Assembly (NCBI RefSeq): GCF_002155145.1
Contig: NZ_CP021323.1
Location: forward strand, 992,001 to 1,056,000
DNA length: 64,000 nt
Reading direction: 5' to 3'
Source: Kushneria konosiri
Lineage (GTDB): Bacteria; Pseudomonadota; Gammaproteobacteria; Pseudomonadales; Halomonadaceae
The translations under genes and the position numbers were made by a program. The notes below the pieces were generated by a model. It saw nothing but the letters and a program-made list of their open reading frames with translations, was not told the origin of the DNA and did not search any database. Numbering within the stretch: the stretch's first letter is position 1; each line of letters opens with the position of its first letter. Below are positions 34,001-43,298 of the stretch, piece after piece.

Positions 34001-34180
34001 CGCTTCGGGCTGGGGATTACGTTGCTGGCCGGCTGCGCCAGCGCCACGCTGCTGACGCTCGGCGTGGTGCCGATCGCCTATTACTGGCTGGCCGGCCATC
34101 AGAAGCCGCCGGGGCATCGCCGCCGCCAGCTCAGGGCCTCACTGGAAGATCAGCCTTCCGGGACACCGCCGCAGGTCTGA
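31073..34180 (+). CDS. RND efflux pump inner-membrane transporter, HAE-1-like
   Basis: 1035-residue proton-driven exporter with two repeats of one plus five membrane helices and two large periplasmic loops. The helix-4 proton-relay motif GLVVDDAIVMIEN is intact, and FGTLGFLELPIREYPSIEEP and the C-terminal FGLGITLLAG segment are typical of MexF/AcrB relatives. Coupled to the adaptor gene by ATGA. Substrates cannot be deduced. No regulator is adjacent. The last 31 bp overlap the convergent dioxygenase gene. Confidence 0.95.
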   Translation: MTLTDLAVTRPVGTVVVSLLLVLFGTLGFLELPIREYPSIEEPEVSVEIAWPGASAAVVESRVTQTIENVVAGIEGVVSVESESNDGESEVTLTFASNIDLDTAANDVRDQVSRVADNLPDGAEAPEISKDQGGSDTLMILSVKTDQMSAMALSDYADRQLLDRFSTINGVSRVRLWGSQLPAMRVDLDRHAMTAHDITVEDITEALTRENVEYPGGRIESTTREFTVRLLPGYETAESFRGLPLRRGEGTRTVTLGDVATVALGPETRRESFQVDGAPTVSIAISRQSTANTLSISRDVRKTLEDLRSELPEGMHIDIVSDDTLYISAALKEVLLTLLIAVLMVVGVIIAFLGSWRAALVAATVIPISLLACGMLLLGLGFSLNMLTLLALVLSVGLVVDDAIVMIENIQRHLEDGDAPLVAAFRGARQVAFAIIATSLVLMAVFLPITLMSGQTGRLFTEFAVTIAAAIAFSTLVSLSLTPVMASWLLTGRQGASTGRFMAGVAARYERHLAQMLHRPVLVGGGFVAMVIVTSAVITSLPTEYEPYDDRGALRINVQAEEGVNFEEMHRRMKVMEQRLAPILEDPSLVDNASLRVPSPGNSEGAVNNGRWIISFTPWQTRDQSTREVAARINEALEGFSEVSATTLLPRGLSSGNATPVQFVVGGPDYATLGAWRDQLMAAWQDYPGLKALDSDLIETTPQLQIRLDRERAAQLGVSAERVGQTLESFFGERSLTTFERDGQSYDVILQGLREQRLTPQALEEIRVRSASGALVSLANLVHLEEVAVSPTLNRYNRIRAVTFSANVADGYSLSQVLDHMNATVAQTLPEQARIDYKGATQDFLEAGRDLLLVFTVAIAVTWLVLAAQFENFISPLVVMLTVPLGMLGAGTALWLLGESLNLYAQIGLLMLIGLSAKNGILIVEFANQLRDEGVALREAIVQASRTRLRPILMTSLSTMAGALPLVMATGAGAASRFGLGITLLAGCASATLLTLGVVPIAYYWLAGHQKPPGHRRRQLRASLEDQPSGTPPQV

Positions 34181-34953
34181 TCCGGCGGCCGGCGCTTGAA
34201 GGTCAGTACCAGCAGATCCCGTACGCCAACGCGTTCGGGATCGACAGCCACGATGGGCGTCACGCCGTGTAGTACGCGGGTATCATCGACCAGCGCCATG
34301 TCCAGGCCGTCCGCCAGCGTAAACGCGGACAGCTCGCGACGGTCGAGGTCGTGAATGTGGGAGACCCCCTCGCGAACATTGCTCCGATGGATCATCACCA
34401 TCGCCACGAAGTCCACGCCGTCACGGTGCAGCCCCTCCGGCGTGGGCAGGCCGGCGTCGATGTCTCCGCCCACCTCGATTCGAAACTGATGCATCTCGAC
34501 ATGCCAGTCGGCCCCCGGCGCGCAACGCCCGAACACGCCAAGGCAGAGCTCACAGAGAAAGGTGAAGGCGTTCGTGGTCAGCGCAGCGTCTTCTACCGGC
34601 TCGAAATGGCGTTCGATGCCACCGTTGAGCCGATTGTAATCGGTGGTCTGAAAATGCGCCTGATGGGGCCTGCGACGCAGCTCATGCGCGCCGGCAGCGG
34701 CACTGAAGACGGCGTGGCGACGACGCCGGTAGCGCCCGCCATCTCCCATGAAGCGATCCGGCGCCAGACGGTTCCAGTAGCCGGCCAGCACGTCATGATC
34801 CGGCATACGGTGCTCACTCGCCGCACACCAGGCGTGAAAGACCGGCGTGACCTGGTCGGCCGGCGCCAACAGATAGCCATCGCGCTCGACCCGCTCGGCC
34901 AGCGAGGTGAGAAGCGTTTCAAGGGGGGCATCATGCGTTGGCACATCACACAT
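34150..34953 (-). CDS. 2-oxoglutarate/Fe(II) dioxygenase family protein (PF10014-like)
   Basis: Probably hydroxylates a free amino acid or small metabolite with 2-oxoglutarate, as members related to isoleucine dioxygenase do. The HxD motif (LHRDGVDF) and the distal His (VLHGVTPI), with a downstream Arg, fit Fe and 2OG binding. The start at 34953 (MCDVPTHD) gives 267 residues; an extension to 34992 is possible. Its 3' end overlaps the pump gene by 31 bp, tail to tail. Substrate unknown. Confidence 0.75.
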   Translation of the reverse strand: MCDVPTHDAPLETLLTSLAERVERDGYLLAPADQVTPVFHAWCAASEHRMPDHDVLAGYWNRLAPDRFMGDGGRYRRRRHAVFSAAAGAHELRRRPHQAHFQTTDYNRLNGGIERHFEPVEDAALTTNAFTFLCELCLGVFGRCAPGADWHVEMHQFRIEVGGDIDAGLPTPEGLHRDGVDFVAMVMIHRSNVREGVSHIHDLDRRELSAFTLADGLDMALVDDTRVLHGVTPIVAVDPERVGVRDLLVLTFKRRPPDQTCGGVPEG

Positions 34954-35115
34954 CACAGTAACCACCGAAAATAAAACAGAGGGTGGAGCCACCGCGCATC
35001 ATCTCACGACCCACCCTGACGACACGCGGAACAGGGCGCTATTATGGCATCGTCAATCACCGCCGCCCATGATGATGTGATCAGGGCGCCTGTCTGCCAA
35101 TAAAAGGGCCTCGCC

Positions 35116-36162
35116 ATGTCTGCATCTCCCCGCGCCCCCATCGCCATTACCATGGGAGACCCGGCCGGCGTCGGCCCGGAAATCATCGTCCGTCTGGCCT
35201 GCATGCCGCGCGCGGGCACCACGCCACTGCTGGTCATCGGCGATATAGAGCGCCTGCGCGCCATGGCAGCGCGCCTGGGACTGGCCCTGACGCTTTTTCC
35301 GGTCCAGCATCCAAGCGAGCTGGACATGGATGACACCACGCCGGGACGCATGGCTGTGCTACCGGCAGGTCCGTCACTGCCGCCTGATCTGCCCTATGGA
35401 CAGGTCGATGCCCGCGCCGGGGCCGCCGCCTATTCTTACGTCAGTCGCGCCATCGATTTCGCGCTCGAGGGCTCGATCAGCGCCATTGTTACCGCCCCGC
35501 TCAACAAGGCCGCCATGGCTGCCGCCGGCATTACCTATCCCGGGCATACCGAGATTCTCGCCGACCGCGCCGGCACTCAGGATTTTGGCATGATGCTGGC
35601 CAACGACGAGCTGCGCGTGATGCTGGTCTCGATCCATCTGTCCCTTCGTCAGGCGATAGACGTCGTCACGCCCGAGCGCGAGCTGCGCGCCATTCGACTC
35701 GCCGCGCGCGCCTGCCACGCCTACGGTATCAAACATCCTCGCATTGCCGTCGCCGGGCTCAACCCGCATGCCGGCGAAGGCGGTCTGTTCGGTCACGAGG
35801 ACGACGCCATTATTGCGCCGGCCATCGCCCGTGCCCGGGAAGAAGGCATCGACGCCTCCGGCCCCTGGCCCGGCGATACGGTCTTCATGAACGCCCGCCG
35901 CGGTCACTTTGATGCAGTGGTGGCGCAGTATCACGATCAGGGCCTGATCCCGGTGAAATATCTCGGCGTCGAGAATGGCGTCAACATCACGGTGGGGCTG
36001 CCATTCGTGCGCACCAGCGTCGATCACGGCACCGCCTTTGATATCGCAGGCCAGGGCGTGGCTGACCCCTCAAGCCTTGTGTACGCCCTGAAACAGGCCG
36101 AGGCGATGGTGCGCGCAGGGGCCGAAAATCGACCGGCCGGATGCAACACCGGACAGCGGTAG
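35116..36162 (+). CDS. PdxA-family 4-phospho-hydroxy-acid dehydrogenase
   Basis: NAD-dependent dehydrogenase of the PdxA fold. Metal-binding His residues lie in YPGHTEIL, SIHLSL and QYHDQGLIP; ITMGDPAGVGPEI begins the protein and NPHAGEGG is conserved. True PdxA makes the pyridoxal 5'-phosphate precursor from 4-phosphohydroxythreonine; PdxA2-type relatives act on D-threonate or D-erythronate 4-phosphate. No pdxJ, ksgA or surA is adjacent, as is often the case for pdxA, so the role is open. 348 residues, slightly longer than E. coli PdxA (329). Confidence 0.85.
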   Translation: MSASPRAPIAITMGDPAGVGPEIIVRLACMPRAGTTPLLVIGDIERLRAMAARLGLALTLFPVQHPSELDMDDTTPGRMAVLPAGPSLPPDLPYGQVDARAGAAAYSYVSRAIDFALEGSISAIVTAPLNKAAMAAAGITYPGHTEILADRAGTQDFGMMLANDELRVMLVSIHLSLRQAIDVVTPERELRAIRLAARACHAYGIKHPRIAVAGLNPHAGEGGLFGHEDDAIIAPAIARAREEGIDASGPWPGDTVFMNARRGHFDAVVAQYHDQGLIPVKYLGVENGVNITVGLPFVRTSVDHGTAFDIAGQGVADPSSLVYALKQAEAMVRAGAENRPAGCNTGQR

Positions 36163-36239
36163 TACACTGAAGACATGACCACGCCGCTGCGGGCTCATCC
36201 GCAACGGCGCGCCACTCCCCCGACACGCGGAGCAGGACG

Positions 36240-37982
36240 ATGCAACTCAGGCAGAGCAATATCGACAGGCTGGCCGACGGCGAGACCTACGACACACTGA
36301 TCATCGGTGGCGGCATCAACGGCGCGGTCTGCGCCGCGGCGCTGGCCGGGCGCGGCGTCAAGGTCGGTCTGGTGGAACAGGGTGACTTCGCCGGCATGAC
36401 CAGCATGTGGTCGTCCAACCTCATCTGGGGCGGCATCAAATACATGGAATCGCGGGATTTCAAGCTGGTGCGTGAGCTGTGTATCTCGCGCAACCATCTG
36501 ATCAAGCACTACCCCTCGACCGTGCAGGAGATCCGCTTTCTCACCACGATCACCAAAGGCTTTCGCTGGCATCCGCTAATGCTCTGGGCGGGCACCTGGA
36601 TCTACTGGCTGTTCGGCAACTGCTTTACACGGATGCCGCGCCTGCCGAGCCTTGCCACCGTCAATCGCGAGGAGCCGGTGATCAATACGCAATCGGCCAC
36701 CGGCTGTTTTGAGTATTCCGACGCCTTTTTGCACGACAACGATGCCCGCTTTGTCTGGAACTTCGTGCGCACCGCCATGAACAGCGGCTGCGTGGCGGCC
36801 AACTACGTCGAGGCCACCGGCTTTGAGCGTCAGGGCAAACTCTGGCACGTGGGTCTGCGCGATGTCATGAGCGGCCGCGAATGGACGGTCAAGGCGAAGA
36901 CGCTGGTCAACGCCTGCGGACCGCTGGCCGATCGCACCAACGCTCTGGCCCACAAGAAAACCGAGCACAGTCATGTGCTTTCCAAGGGCATCCACCTGAT
37001 CGTCGATCGCATCACGCCCAACAAGCGCGTGCTGGCGTTTTTCGATGAAGACGGTCGGCTGTTTTTCGCCATCCCCATGGGGACGCGCACCTGCATCGGC
37101 ACCACCGACACCCGCACCGAAGACCCGCATGCGGCCATCACCGATGACGACGTCAAATTTGTACTGGATAACATCAACGCGCGCCTATCACTGGACAAGC
37201 CGCTTGACCGTGACGACATCATCGCCACTCGCTGCGGCGTGCGACCGCTGGCCGTACAGAACACCAGCGGCGGCGACCGCGATTTTCTGCAGCTCTCACG
37301 CAAGCACGAGATCGATTCCGACATCGATCAGGGCTTTATCAGCATCTTTGGCGGCAAGCTCACCGACTGTATCAATGTCGGCGAGGAGATCGTTGATCTG
37401 GTCAAGACCATGGGCATCGACATCCGCTTTCCCGATTACCGCTGGTACGGCGAGCCGGTGAATGCGGTGCGCGACGAGTTCTTCCATCAGGCGCGCCTGA
37501 TGAAGCTTGATGATTACACCGATGCCAGCGCCTCCGAGCCGCTCTCGACCCGGCTGTGGCGGCGCTACGCAGCGCATGCGATCGGCATTCTGGAATACAT
37601 CCGGGAGGACCCGCGCCAGGCAGAAATCCTCATCGAGGGCACCGAATACATCCGCGCCGAAGTGCGCCAGGCGGCACGCCGCGAGATGATCACCAAGCTC
37701 GAGGACTTCCTGCGAAGGCGCTCCAAGATCAGTCTGGTTTCGCGTCAGGAGACCATTCGTCAGTCGGCCGGGCTGATGGAGGCGTGCGAGATTTTGTTCG
37801 GTGAAGACGCCCGGATGCGCTTTGACGAATACTTTCGCGATCACCCCGTGACCAACGGCATCGCTCGCGACCCGGGCGCCGGGCCGCTGCCGGCCGATGG
37901 TGCTACCAATGATCCTGCGACCGAGGGGGAGGCGAGCTCAACGCCCCACAAGGAAGGGGATTTCGAAACGCTGAACTGGTAG
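36240..37982 (+). CDS. GlpD-like FAD-dependent glycerol-3-phosphate dehydrogenase family protein
   Basis: 580-residue flavoenzyme. The N-terminal dinucleotide-binding loop is LIIGGGINGA, followed by the FAD/substrate segment MTSMWSSNLIWGGIKYME and a C-terminal helical domain as in GlpD. It would oxidise glycerol 3-phosphate, or a similar phosphorylated polyol, and pass electrons to quinone. It is longer than E. coli GlpD (501) with a Thr/Glu-rich tail. GGAGCAGGA precedes the ATG; the gene lies 77 bp after the PdxA-family gene and may share its transcript. Confidence 0.8.
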   Translation: MQLRQSNIDRLADGETYDTLIIGGGINGAVCAAALAGRGVKVGLVEQGDFAGMTSMWSSNLIWGGIKYMESRDFKLVRELCISRNHLIKHYPSTVQEIRFLTTITKGFRWHPLMLWAGTWIYWLFGNCFTRMPRLPSLATVNREEPVINTQSATGCFEYSDAFLHDNDARFVWNFVRTAMNSGCVAANYVEATGFERQGKLWHVGLRDVMSGREWTVKAKTLVNACGPLADRTNALAHKKTEHSHVLSKGIHLIVDRITPNKRVLAFFDEDGRLFFAIPMGTRTCIGTTDTRTEDPHAAITDDDVKFVLDNINARLSLDKPLDRDDIIATRCGVRPLAVQNTSGGDRDFLQLSRKHEIDSDIDQGFISIFGGKLTDCINVGEEIVDLVKTMGIDIRFPDYRWYGEPVNAVRDEFFHQARLMKLDDYTDASASEPLSTRLWRRYAAHAIGILEYIREDPRQAEILIEGTEYIRAEVRQAARREMITKLEDFLRRRSKISLVSRQETIRQSAGLMEACEILFGEDARMRFDEYFRDHPVTNGIARDPGAGPLPADGATNDPATEGEASSTPHKEGDFETLNW

Positions 37983-37995
37983 TGCACTCATGAAA

Positions 37996-38023
37996 ACGCC
38001 GTCGGGGTTTCCCCCGACGGCGT
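37996..38023 (+). terminator. Terminator after the GlpD-like gene
   Basis: A 12-bp stem (37996-38007 with 38012-38023) and four-base loop between the GlpD-like gene and the convergent MatC-like gene. The T-rich stretch after it is imperfect. Confidence 0.7.
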
Positions 38024-38052
38024 CATGCTTTCTTCTTCATGGACAGACGCGA

Positions 38053-39354
38053 CTAGAAGATAAATGCCAGCGCCAGGTTGAAGACCAGCGCGACCACAAA
38101 GCCCAGCGGCGCGGCGCGAAACAGCAGTTTCGGAAAGAGTACCGTGCGGCTTTCCTCGCTGGGGCAGGAGCCGAGAATCAGGCTGCCCCCCGAGGAGAAG
38201 GGCGAAATCGAGGTCGCCTGCGCCCCGACCACGATGCTGATGAAAATGATCATCGGATCGATCGACAGGGTCTGGGCGATGGGCATGACCACCGGGAACA
38301 GCGCCGGCGTGACGACACCCAGGGTGCTGGCAAACAGCGACATCATCGCGGCAATCACCCCGAAGACCACCGGCACCAGCACGGGAGGAATGCTGCCACT
38401 GATCCAGGAGGCCAGCAGATCGATCGTTCCGGCCTTCATGGCAATCGCAATCAGCATGCCAACCCCGCAGATCATGATCAGGGTACCCCAGGGCACGCTG
38501 GCGATCGCCTTGCGTTCATCCCCCAGTTTGAGCAGCAGTGCGATCACGGCAAAGACACTGGCTACCAGGCCGATATCAATGCGGGCATTGACGTAGCCGA
38601 TCAGCGCATTGTCCGGCGCCACCAGTGCCGCGATGGGCGGTGCGAGCACCACGGCCATCATGATCAGCGTCAGTAGCAGCGTGATGCGCTGATCGCGATT
38701 GAGCGGCTTCGGTGCCTCAACGTGTGACATGGCATCGGCCATGGCCCGCTTGTTGCCGGCCAGAAACACGAATCCGGAAATCACGATCAGCGGAATCACG
38801 GCCGTGGAGAGGAAAATGCCAATACCGTTGATGAACGCCGTGCTTTCCGGCACCCCCGAGGCGGTCATCAGACCGCGGAAGATGATGCCACTCTGGCTGG
38901 AAACGAAGTTGGCACCGGCCAGCGCCCCGTAGTTCACCGACATGCCACCGATGATCAGGCTCAACCCGGTACGGGCGCACAGCAGGATCGTGATCGGCGC
39001 CATGAAGGCCAGCACCGTGTAGTATCCCGCACCCAGCGCCGAAATCAGGGTGGCCGCACCAAAGATGGCATATGGCAGGAAGTGGGGCACATTGCGACAG
39101 CGATACATCATGTGCTCGGCCAGTTTTTCAAGCGTGCCGTTGACGATGGCAAAGCTGTAGAACAGACAGACCGAGAAAATGATGAAAAAGAGCTTCAAGG
39201 GCCAGAGGTTGATCACCTCGGAAGGTTTCATGCCCATCACGAAGCTTCCGATCACGTAGGCCAGCGCAATGGCAAAAAGCCCGATATTGATTCGTGTCAG
39301 ATAGCCCAGCGCGATGGCGGCGACAATGGCCCCTACGATCAGAAGACTCAGCAT
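38053..39354 (-). CDS. MatC-like dicarboxylate transporter (ion-transporter superfamily)
   Basis: 433-residue inner-membrane protein with about 12 hydrophobic segments in two repeats and no large soluble domain. The family resembles MatC/DcuC-type carriers of C3/C4 dicarboxylates. It overlaps the amidohydrolase stop region by 7 bp (39348-39354), being downstream of it on the minus strand, which indicates a two-gene operon. The pairing suggests import of an organic acid or lactone product; substrate is inference. Confidence 0.75.
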   Translation of the reverse strand: MLSLLIVGAIVAAIALGYLTRINIGLFAIALAYVIGSFVMGMKPSEVINLWPLKLFFIIFSVCLFYSFAIVNGTLEKLAEHMMYRCRNVPHFLPYAIFGAATLISALGAGYYTVLAFMAPITILLCARTGLSLIIGGMSVNYGALAGANFVSSQSGIIFRGLMTASGVPESTAFINGIGIFLSTAVIPLIVISGFVFLAGNKRAMADAMSHVEAPKPLNRDQRITLLLTLIMMAVVLAPPIAALVAPDNALIGYVNARIDIGLVASVFAVIALLLKLGDERKAIASVPWGTLIMICGVGMLIAIAMKAGTIDLLASWISGSIPPVLVPVVFGVIAAMMSLFASTLGVVTPALFPVVMPIAQTLSIDPMIIFISIVVGAQATSISPFSSGGSLILGSCPSEESRTVLFPKLLFRAAPLGFVVALVFNLALAFIF

Positions 39355-40196
39355 TGGATATGCTCCCGGACATCGATCATGAAAAGGCGCGCCGGGTTAT
39401 CGATCATGACCTTCCGGCGCAGCGCAGGATCAGGCATCAGTGTTTTCGCGAGCGCAAACTGCGACTCATAATCGGTCTGGTGCTCAAAGCGGGTATGCGG
39501 CCAGTCGCTGCCCCATACCAGATGATCGGCGTGACCTGCGCCGTCGCAGAGCGCATCAATGCTGGCACGGGCCTGATCGATACTCAGCTTGCTGCGGTAG
39601 GTGGCCGAAATCTTGACCCACAGATTGCGCTCGCCCAGCAACTCCAGAAACCAGCGATGCTCGCGGTGCCTGGCATCAAGGGCCGTGCCTTCCGGCAGGC
39701 CAAAGTGATCAATCACGACCGCCACGTTCGATGCCAGGATGGCTGGTACCACCGCGTCCAGATCCGCCAGCGTGCGCTGAATCTCGACAGACCAGCCCCG
39801 ATGGGCCAGCCGGGTAAACAGGTGCTGCCAGTGGTCTGCGCTGTAATCCTCGAGCGTCTTTCCGACCAGGTTAAGCCGAATGCCCACGACGCCGGCCTCG
39901 CCCAGCACGTCGAGCGAGGCGTCATCGATGTCGGGCGCCACCACGGCCGTGCCCCGCAGGCGCTTGCCATGTTGGCGCAGCGCCGAGAGCATGTAACTAT
40001 TGTCGGTCCCCAGAAAGCTGGGCTGTACCAGTACCCCATGAGAGAGCCCGCAACGATCCAGATGCGCCAGATACTGGCTGACATCGGCATCGTAGTCAGG
40101 GCTGTAACGCCGCTGGCTGGCCATGGGAAGGTGCTGACTGAAGATATGGGCGTGCGTGTCCACGCCAGTGATGGCGGTGTCATGCGTATCGATCAT
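39348..40196 (-). CDS. Amidohydrolase, LigI-like (2-pyrone-4,6-dicarboxylate lactonase family)
   Basis: 282-residue TIM-barrel hydrolase. The metal-site motif DTHAHIF at the N-terminus, VIDHFG in the middle and WGSDWPH near the C-terminus are typical of the LigI/GLI branch, which opens lactone rings and needs no classical metal cage. GCAGGAG precedes the ATG. It is the first gene of the minus-strand unit and divergent from the GntR regulator. A sugar-acid lactonase is an alternative substrate class. Confidence 0.82.
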   Translation of the reverse strand: MIDTHDTAITGVDTHAHIFSQHLPMASQRRYSPDYDADVSQYLAHLDRCGLSHGVLVQPSFLGTDNSYMLSALRQHGKRLRGTAVVAPDIDDASLDVLGEAGVVGIRLNLVGKTLEDYSADHWQHLFTRLAHRGWSVEIQRTLADLDAVVPAILASNVAVVIDHFGLPEGTALDARHREHRWFLELLGERNLWVKISATYRSKLSIDQARASIDALCDGAGHADHLVWGSDWPHTRFEHQTDYESQFALAKTLMPDPALRRKVMIDNPARLFMIDVREHIQC

Positions 40197-40258
40197 TGAA
40201 ACTCCTGCATATCAGCATTCCGGGCACCTTCTCACGGAAAATTGTTATCGTCGTATAG

Positions 40259-40270
40259 TCATATATATGA
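40259..40270. promoter_or_regulatory. 12-bp perfect palindrome, GntR operator candidate
   Basis: TCATATATATGA is self-complementary and lies in the 170-bp divergent promoter region between the amidohydrolase and the GntR regulator, the expected place for an autoregulatory HutC-type operator. Confidence 0.45.
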
Positions 40271-40366
40271 ATCGAAACCTTATAGTGGCCCGATATCGCG
40301 GTCAATTGCGCCGCGATGAGACATTGGTGTTATACATTCACCCCCGCTTATTGATGACGAGTATGC

Positions 40367-41104
40367 ATGAGTGACTGGAAAGAGGGATCGGATGCGCGCC
40401 TGCCGCTCTATCAGCGGCTGCGCGAGGAAATCATGGACAGGATCGCCAACGGAGAATGGCCCCCGGGCGAGACCATTCCAACCGAGGCAGAGCTGACCCG
40501 GCGCTATGGCATCGCGGTGGGTACGGTTCGCCGGGCCATCGATACGCTGGTCAATGAAGGCCTGCTGGAGCGCAGCCAGGGGCGAGGGACCTTCGTGCGC
40601 CGACCGGACTTTGACGCCTCCTTCTTTCGCTTCTTTCGCCAGGTCAACGCTGCCGGTGAATCACGGGTGCCGAGCAGCCGGATACTGTCGGCCACCCTGT
40701 CGATACCGCCGGCCGAGGCCTCCAGAGCGCTGGAACTTGCCGACAACGAACCGTGTATCTGTCTTGATCGGTTGCGTACCCTGGAAGATGACAGCCTGCT
40801 GACCGAGAAGATATGGCTACCCGCCTCTCGCTTTTCAGGGCTGCTTGACGTGCCGCTTGAGGCGTTCGGTACGCTTTTATATCCCTTTTATGAAGCCCGC
40901 TTTGGCCAGCGGATCGGCTCGGCACGCGAGACGCTGACCATCGCCTCGGCCGATGCAGCCACGGCCGACCTGCTGGGCATCGCTGCTCGCGACCCCGTGG
41001 TCGTCATTGAGCGCATTGCTCTGGGATATGATCGCACGCCACTGGAATATCGCTGCTCGATGGGGGCGGCGGCCACTTTCCGCTATCAGATCGAAATCTC
41101 CTGA
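40367..41104 (+). CDS. GntR-family regulator, HutC subfamily
   Basis: 245 residues. Winged helix (about 10-75, [15 protein letters not shown]...[17 protein letters not shown]) followed by the UTRA effector domain (about 95-240), which binds small organic ligands. Divergent from the MatC-like and LigI-like genes, so it probably controls their expression. Ligand unknown. Confidence 0.9.
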   Translation: MSDWKEGSDARLPLYQRLREEIMDRIANGEWPPGETIPTEAELTRRYGIAVGTVRRAIDTLVNEGLLERSQGRGTFVRRPDFDASFFRFFRQVNAAGESRVPSSRILSATLSIPPAEASRALELADNEPCICLDRLRTLEDDSLLTEKIWLPASRFSGLLDVPLEAFGTLLYPFYEARFGQRIGSARETLTIASADAATADLLGIAARDPVVVIERIALGYDRTPLEYRCSMGAAATFRYQIEIS

Positions 41105-41220
41105 GTCATCCTCTAACGCCGCCCACGGTCGGGGAACGCAACCCCGACTGCGGGGTCGATGGAGAATGCGCAGCCCCGCCGGGCCTGCTTGAATGTTGTC
41201 GCTACCGCAGGAACTCTATC

Positions 41221-42456
41221 GTGCTACGGTCGTTTTTTCCCAATCCGCCTGTTTTTTTCTCAAGCGTTCTGGTCTGGGCGCTGATCTGCATCACGCTTTG
41301 GCAGCTGGGTGCCAGTGACTGGGGCGCCGTTATCGGACTGCCGCCGCTCGGCGAGGGCGAGGACCTGCCCGTCAGCGTCTCGCGCTTCTGGGCGCCTTCA
41401 ATGCTCTGGTTCTATCTCTACTACGCCCTTGGCGTGGCAATCTTTGCCGCAGCATGGGCCCTGTTCAGCCGCCACCGCTGGCAGCACTGGTCGATTCTGG
41501 TCAGTGCCCTGATCATTTTCATGACCTGGTTTTCAGTGCAGACAAGCGTTGCCATCAACGCCTGGTACGGCCCGTTCTGGGACATGATCCAGAACGCGCT
41601 GGGGGGCGACAGCGGCGTGACGGTGGCCGATATCTATACCGGCATGCTCAGCTTTGCCGGCATTGCCTTTGTGGCCGTCACGGTGGGGGTGCTCAACTAC
41701 TTCGTGGTCAGCCACTACATCTTTCGCTGGCGCTGGGCGATGAATGATTTCTACATGAAACACTGGTCGAAGCTGCGCCACATCGAGGGCGCGGCCCAGC
41801 GCGTGCAGGAAGACACCATGCGCTTTTCCACCACGCTTGAGGGGCTGGGCGTCAATCTGCTCAAGGCGGTGATGACCCTGATCGCCTTCATGCCGCTGCT
41901 GGTCACGATGTCGCAGAACATCACCGAGCTGCCCCTCATCGGTCATATCCCCAACGCACTGGTATGGGCAGCAATTGCCTGGTCACTCTTTGGCACTGTG
42001 CTGCTGGCCGTGGTGGGTATTCGTCTGCCGGGGCTCGAGTTTCGCAATCAGCGCGTCGAGGCGGCCTACCGCAAGGAACTGGTCTACGGCGAGGATGATC
42101 CGCAGCGCGCAGCGCCTGCGAGTGTGGCCACGCTGTTTGATCGGGTCAGACAGAACTATTTTCGGCTTTACTGGCACTACGCCTACTTCAACATTGCCCG
42201 CATCTTCTATCTGCAGGCTGATGTGGTGTTCGGCTTTATCGTGCTGGCGCCTTCGATCGTGGCCGGCAAGCTGACGCTGGGCCTGTTGCAGCAGATCCTC
42301 AACGTCTTTGGACAGGTGCGCGACTCCTTCCAGTATCTGGTCAACTCCTGGTCGACCATCATCGAACTGCTCTCGATCATCAAGCGTCTGCGCACCTTTG
42401 AATCGGTCATCGATGACGACCCTTCGAAAGGAAAGGCGCTGCCCCTGAACGAATAG
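41221..42456 (+). CDS. sbmA: SbmA/BacA-like inner-membrane peptide transporter
   Basis: 411 residues, about eight membrane helices, no ATPase domain. SbmA-type proteins import peptides such as microcins and antimicrobial peptides using the proton gradient. The central signature [23 protein letters not shown] matches the family. The start is GTG at 41221, with AGGA 9 bases upstream. Monocistronic. Family length 406 in E. coli. Substrate in this host is unknown. Confidence 0.88.
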   Translation: MLRSFFPNPPVFFSSVLVWALICITLWQLGASDWGAVIGLPPLGEGEDLPVSVSRFWAPSMLWFYLYYALGVAIFAAAWALFSRHRWQHWSILVSALIIFMTWFSVQTSVAINAWYGPFWDMIQNALGGDSGVTVADIYTGMLSFAGIAFVAVTVGVLNYFVVSHYIFRWRWAMNDFYMKHWSKLRHIEGAAQRVQEDTMRFSTTLEGLGVNLLKAVMTLIAFMPLLVTMSQNITELPLIGHIPNALVWAAIAWSLFGTVLLAVVGIRLPGLEFRNQRVEAAYRKELVYGEDDPQRAAPASVATLFDRVRQNYFRLYWHYAYFNIARIFYLQADVVFGFIVLAPSIVAGKLTLGLLQQILNVFGQVRDSFQYLVNSWSTIIELLSIIKRLRTFESVIDDDPSKGKALPLNE

Positions 42457-42499
42457 CCCTCTTTTGAGCGCGCGCTTTCCCAGCCGCTTCTCTCCCATA

Positions 42500-42532
42500 G
42501 GCCTGCCGCGGCCCTGAATACCCCGGCAGGCC
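42500..42532. terminator. Hairpin between sbmA and the stress-protein gene
   Basis: GGCCTGCCG (42500-42508) pairs with CGGCAGGCC (42524-42532), loop 15, between two convergent genes. It lacks a T-run, so it may be a weak or factor-assisted terminator. Confidence 0.45.
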
Positions 42533-42543
42533 GTGCGCCCTCA

Positions 42544-43029
42544 TCACGAGGGACCGAGTACCTCATCCGGGCCGGTATCGCGCACGTGCAGCGTGATCAC
42601 GGTGCAGTGCGCCACATGAGACACCTTATGCGACACGCTACCGACCACCAGCCCCTTCATGTCACTGAGTCCGCGGCTGCCCATCACGATGGCATCCACC
42701 TCCAGCGCTTGAGCCATCTCCACAATGGTCCGATCCGGTCGGCCCGGCGGATTATCCTCGACGTGAAAGTGTACCTCGGCGGACGGGTCACCCACCGCCG
42801 CCCAGGTCTCCTTCAATAGCGCCTCGCCATGTTCATGGCCCTTTTCCGGGGTGTAATCCACCGGCGTTGATCCGGTGGTGGCCCCCAGATGGTCGGTGGC
42901 CACCGGCGGCTCGACAATATGCAGCAGATGCAGAACGCCCCCTTCGGCGCGCTGCATCAGACAGGCGTGCTCGAGTGCTCGACGAGCACTGCGGGAGCCA
43001 TCCAGGGGTATTAGAATGCGCTGTGTCAT
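42544..43029 (-). CDS. Universal stress protein, UspA family
   Basis: 161 residues, single domain. The ATP-binding motif GSRGLSDMKGLVVGSVSHKVSH (G-2x-G-9x-GS type) is present, so it likely binds ATP. The N-terminus MTQRILIPLDGSRSARRALEHA is typical. GGAGGTGAATC precedes the ATG. Usp proteins are usually induced in stationary phase; no regulatory site is evident here. Confidence 0.9.
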   Translation of the reverse strand: MTQRILIPLDGSRSARRALEHACLMQRAEGGVLHLLHIVEPPVATDHLGATTGSTPVDYTPEKGHEHGEALLKETWAAVGDPSAEVHFHVEDNPPGRPDRTIVEMAQALEVDAIVMGSRGLSDMKGLVVGSVSHKVSHVAHCTVITLHVRDTGPDEVLGPS

Positions 43030-43298
43030 GATTCACCTCCCTGCGCTGGCGGCTGATGCCCGCCCTCAGGACGACAACACCGTCAGACCGCACAACAAGT
43101 CATGCGGCGGTGTCTGATGTTGCAACCATACCGCCGCGCCCTTACCTCTTTGACATTAGCACTCCTGCATAAGGGACTACACTTCGATCATGGTTCATGC
43201 CCCTTTCGGGGTCTATCCATGACCCATCGGACTACCCCTGCCCGCCCCAGCGTGCCAGAGTATCGAAACACACTGTCCTGCTCCGAGAGACGTTTGCC

